NCBI GenBank assembly: GCA_022360735.1
Contig: JAKSCF010000611.1
Coordinates: forward strand, 1 to 6,498
From: Clostridia bacterium
Lineage (GTDB): Bacteria; Bacillota_A; Clostridia; Peptostreptococcales; JAAYPU01
Direction of reading: 5' to 3'
Length of the DNA: 6,498 nucleotides
Shown piece by piece: positions 5,556 to 6,498 of the stretch. Position 1 is the first letter of the stretch; every line of letters begins with the position of its first letter. A program made the position numbers and the translations under genes. The notes below the pieces were generated by a model. That model searched no databases, was not told where the DNA came from, and saw only the letters and a list, made by a program, of their open reading frames with translations.

Positions 5556-6037
5556 TAAAACACCTCCCCATAAACCAATCCAATACATAGTGAAACAATA
5601 AGTGCTATTACAAAGCCCGCAATATTTCTCAGTATTGTTAACTTGGTTCCGAAATAATTACGTTCCATAGGAAACGTAATGATTCCTACCATCATCAAAG
5701 TTGTAGTAAATGTAGCTAAAACAGTATAACTAACTCCCTGCTGCAGCAACAGACCGCTTAACGGGAAGGTAATAAATCCGGGTAATAAAGAAATTGAACC
5801 AATGACCAAGGCTAAAACTATTCCTGTTGCACTGTCTTCCGCTCCTAAATAATTTGCAATCACATGATCAGGCAAAATAAATAGCGCAATTGAAACAGCT
5901 GCAACAATACCCAATAACATGGGCAGCATATTTATAAAAATCTTCACTGCAACCTTTAAGGCCTGCTTTGATTTGTTATGATCTTTTATAAATGATATTA
6001 AAAGTGCAATGCCAGCTAGGGAATATAGATATGTCAT
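5555..6037 (-). CDS. DUF318/ArsP-like permease, first half-length subunit
   Basis: A 160-residue membrane protein with about five membrane segments (near 1-17, 35-55, 72-93, 104-124 and 136-157). Words such as YLGAEDSATG (63-72), LLPGFITFPLSGLLLQQG (84-101) and FPMERNYFGTKLTILRN (122-138) match, position for position in outline, the segments of the second permease, so the two are homologous halves. The ATG at 6037 is preferred: it comes one base after the arsR stop (TAATATG), fits translational coupling, and starts at the first membrane segment. The frame extends upstream to an ATG at 6094, which would overlap arsR by 56 nt and add a very basic 19-residue tail without a better ribosome binding site. 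The upstream AAAGGG is rather far, consistent with coupling. It most likely forms an export channel with the next gene product, under ArsR control. Confidence 0.75.
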   Translation of the reverse strand: MTYLYSLAGIALLISFIKDHNKSKQALKVAVKIFINMLPMLLGIVAAVSIALFILPDHVIANYLGAEDSATGIVLALVIGSISLLPGFITFPLSGLLLQQGVSYTVLATFTTTLMMVGIITFPMERNYFGTKLTILRNIAGFVIALIVSLCIGLVYGEVF

Positions 6038-6038
6038 A

Positions 6039-6395
6039 TTATGCTTCACACCCTTTCCCCTTTTTTTTGCATTGGCGTTCACACTCTGTCTCATAAAGTC
6101 CCAGATTTTCTTTCTGCTGCTTCAATTCAACACCATTGGCCAACTGTTCAATAACTCCTTTTAGTTCGTCCAGAATATTTTTTTGAACCTTGTAATGCAC
6201 AAAGTAACCTATCTTTTCACCTTTTATTAAATCGGCGTTTCTAAGTATCTTTAAATGCTGTGACACTGCTGATTCCGATATACCTAATACTTTTGCCAAT
6301 CCACCAACACATATTTGTTTTTCTGCAAGCAATAAAAACAATTTAAATCTTGTTTCATCACTTAACGCTTTAAATCTTAATATTAGCTTTTCCAT
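6039..6395 (-). CDS. ArsR-family transcriptional repressor
   Basis: A 118-residue winged helix-turn-helix repressor, the usual length for the family. The start is typical (FKALSDETRFKLFLLL, 8-23), the recognition helix is SESAVSQHLKILRNADLI (40-57) and the wing follows (GEKIGYFVHYKV, 59-70). The classic ELCVCDL metal site in helix 3 is missing: here it reads KQICVGGL with only Cys29. Instead three cysteines sit at the C-terminus (C105, C109, C116 in a lysine-rich tail), so the sensor may bind thiophilic metal or metalloid there, or respond to oxidation. GAGGAGG (6401-6407) lies 5 nt upstream. It heads an operon with two permease halves and presumably represses it from the palindrome at 6414-6441. 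The inducer is inferred, not shown. The first 13 codons lie inside the inverted repeat at the window edge. Confidence 0.9.
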   Translation of the reverse strand: MEKLILRFKALSDETRFKLFLLLAEKQICVGGLAKVLGISESAVSQHLKILRNADLIKGEKIGYFVHYKVQKNILDELKGVIEQLANGVELKQQKENLGLYETECERQCKKKGKGCEA

Positions 6396-6413
6396 AAAAA
6401 CCTCCTCGTTATG

Positions 6414-6441
6414 ATATATTTAAGTAATTACTTAAATATAT
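6414..6441. promoter_or_regulatory. Probable ArsR operator
   Basis: A 28-bp perfect AT-rich palindrome centred between 6427 and 6428, with core TTTAAGTAATTACTTAAA (6419-6436). It ends 19 bases before the arsR start codon, the usual place for ArsR/SmtB-family operators, which are AT-rich 12-2-12 type dyads. A possible -10 box TATCAT (minus strand, 6411-6416) overlaps its edge; no convincing -35 is visible. Because the perfect symmetry continues far beyond the operator, into the larger inverted repeat, its natural limits cannot be told. Confidence 0.55.
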
Positions 6442-6459
6442 CATAACGAGGAGGTTTTT

Positions 6460-6498
6460 ATGGAAAAGCTAATATTAAGATTTAAAGCGTTAAGTGAT
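6460..6498 (+). CDS. Mirror-image second arsR start (partial)
   Basis: The right arm of the inverted repeat encodes, on the plus strand, MEKLILRFKALSD, identical to the start of the ArsR protein on the other strand, with the same GAGGAGG box (6448-6454) 5 nt upstream. It is cut off by the end of the window. If real, the genome has two arsR copies facing away from each other across one operator; if the repeat is an assembly or amplification artefact, this gene does not exist. Confidence 0.3.
   Translation, partial: MEKLILRFKALSD

Larger units (their letters stand above)
6357..6498. repeat. 142-bp perfect inverted repeat running to the window edge
   Basis: Bases 6357-6427 and 6428-6498 are exact reverse complements with no spacer and no mismatch. 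Each 71-base arm includes half of the operator, the GAGGAGG ribosome binding site and the first 13 codons of arsR. The symmetry was followed to the last base of the window, so the true repeat may be longer. Perfect identity through coding sequence points to a very recent inverted duplication or to a fold-back artefact. Confidence 0.95.

Noticed and set aside
6037..6094. Longer start of the first permease at 6094
   Set aside because: It would overlap arsR by 56 nt and add a basic tail with no good ribosome binding site; the ATG at 6037, one base after the arsR stop, fits coupled translation better.

Overview
The window is AT-rich DNA with strong AGGAGG-type ribosome binding sites, short overlapping operons, and gene families (MerR with a GyrI-like sensor, ArsR with split permeases, MORN-repeat proteins) that fit a low-GC Firmicute, most likely a member of the Clostridia. 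The species cannot be read from the sequence, and no rRNA, tRNA, CRISPR array, transposase or phage gene is visible.

Layout, left to right. (1) A strong sigma-A promoter (58-86) drives a plus-strand gene for a secreted protein with seven MORN repeats (166-1380). (2) About 380 noncoding bases follow; they hold a possible terminator and a sharply bounded island of about 49% GC in a flank of about 23% GC. (3) A minus-strand gene of unknown function encodes a single-pass membrane-anchored protein (1761-2438). (4) A 415-base gap (2487-2901) carries several hairpins and what looks like the decayed remnant of a small minus-strand gene that still has its ribosome binding site. (5) A minus-strand two-gene operon encodes a MerR-type regulator with a GyrI-like effector domain and a cytoplasmic serine hydrolase of the beta-lactamase fold. 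The genes overlap by ATGA. The promoter has the textbook MerR arrangement: a 19-bp spacer holding a perfect palindrome. (6) A minus-strand three-gene operon encodes an ArsR-type repressor and two half-length DUF318/ArsP-like permeases. It ends in a palindrome that swallows the last stop codon, followed by a strong intrinsic terminator.

How the genes work together: the MerR protein probably senses a small amphipathic or toxic compound and switches on itself and the hydrolase. The ArsR protein probably releases a palindromic operator on binding metal, metalloid or thiol stress and lets the two permease halves be made; these likely form one heterodimeric export channel with the two halves inverted in the membrane.

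The most striking structural fact is at the right edge. The last 142 bases form a perfect inverted repeat centred on the arsR operator, so the window ends inside a second, mirror-image arsR start. This is either a recent inverted duplication or, more likely, a fold-back artefact at the end of a contig. I see several small unexplained structures but no clear new multi-gene system.
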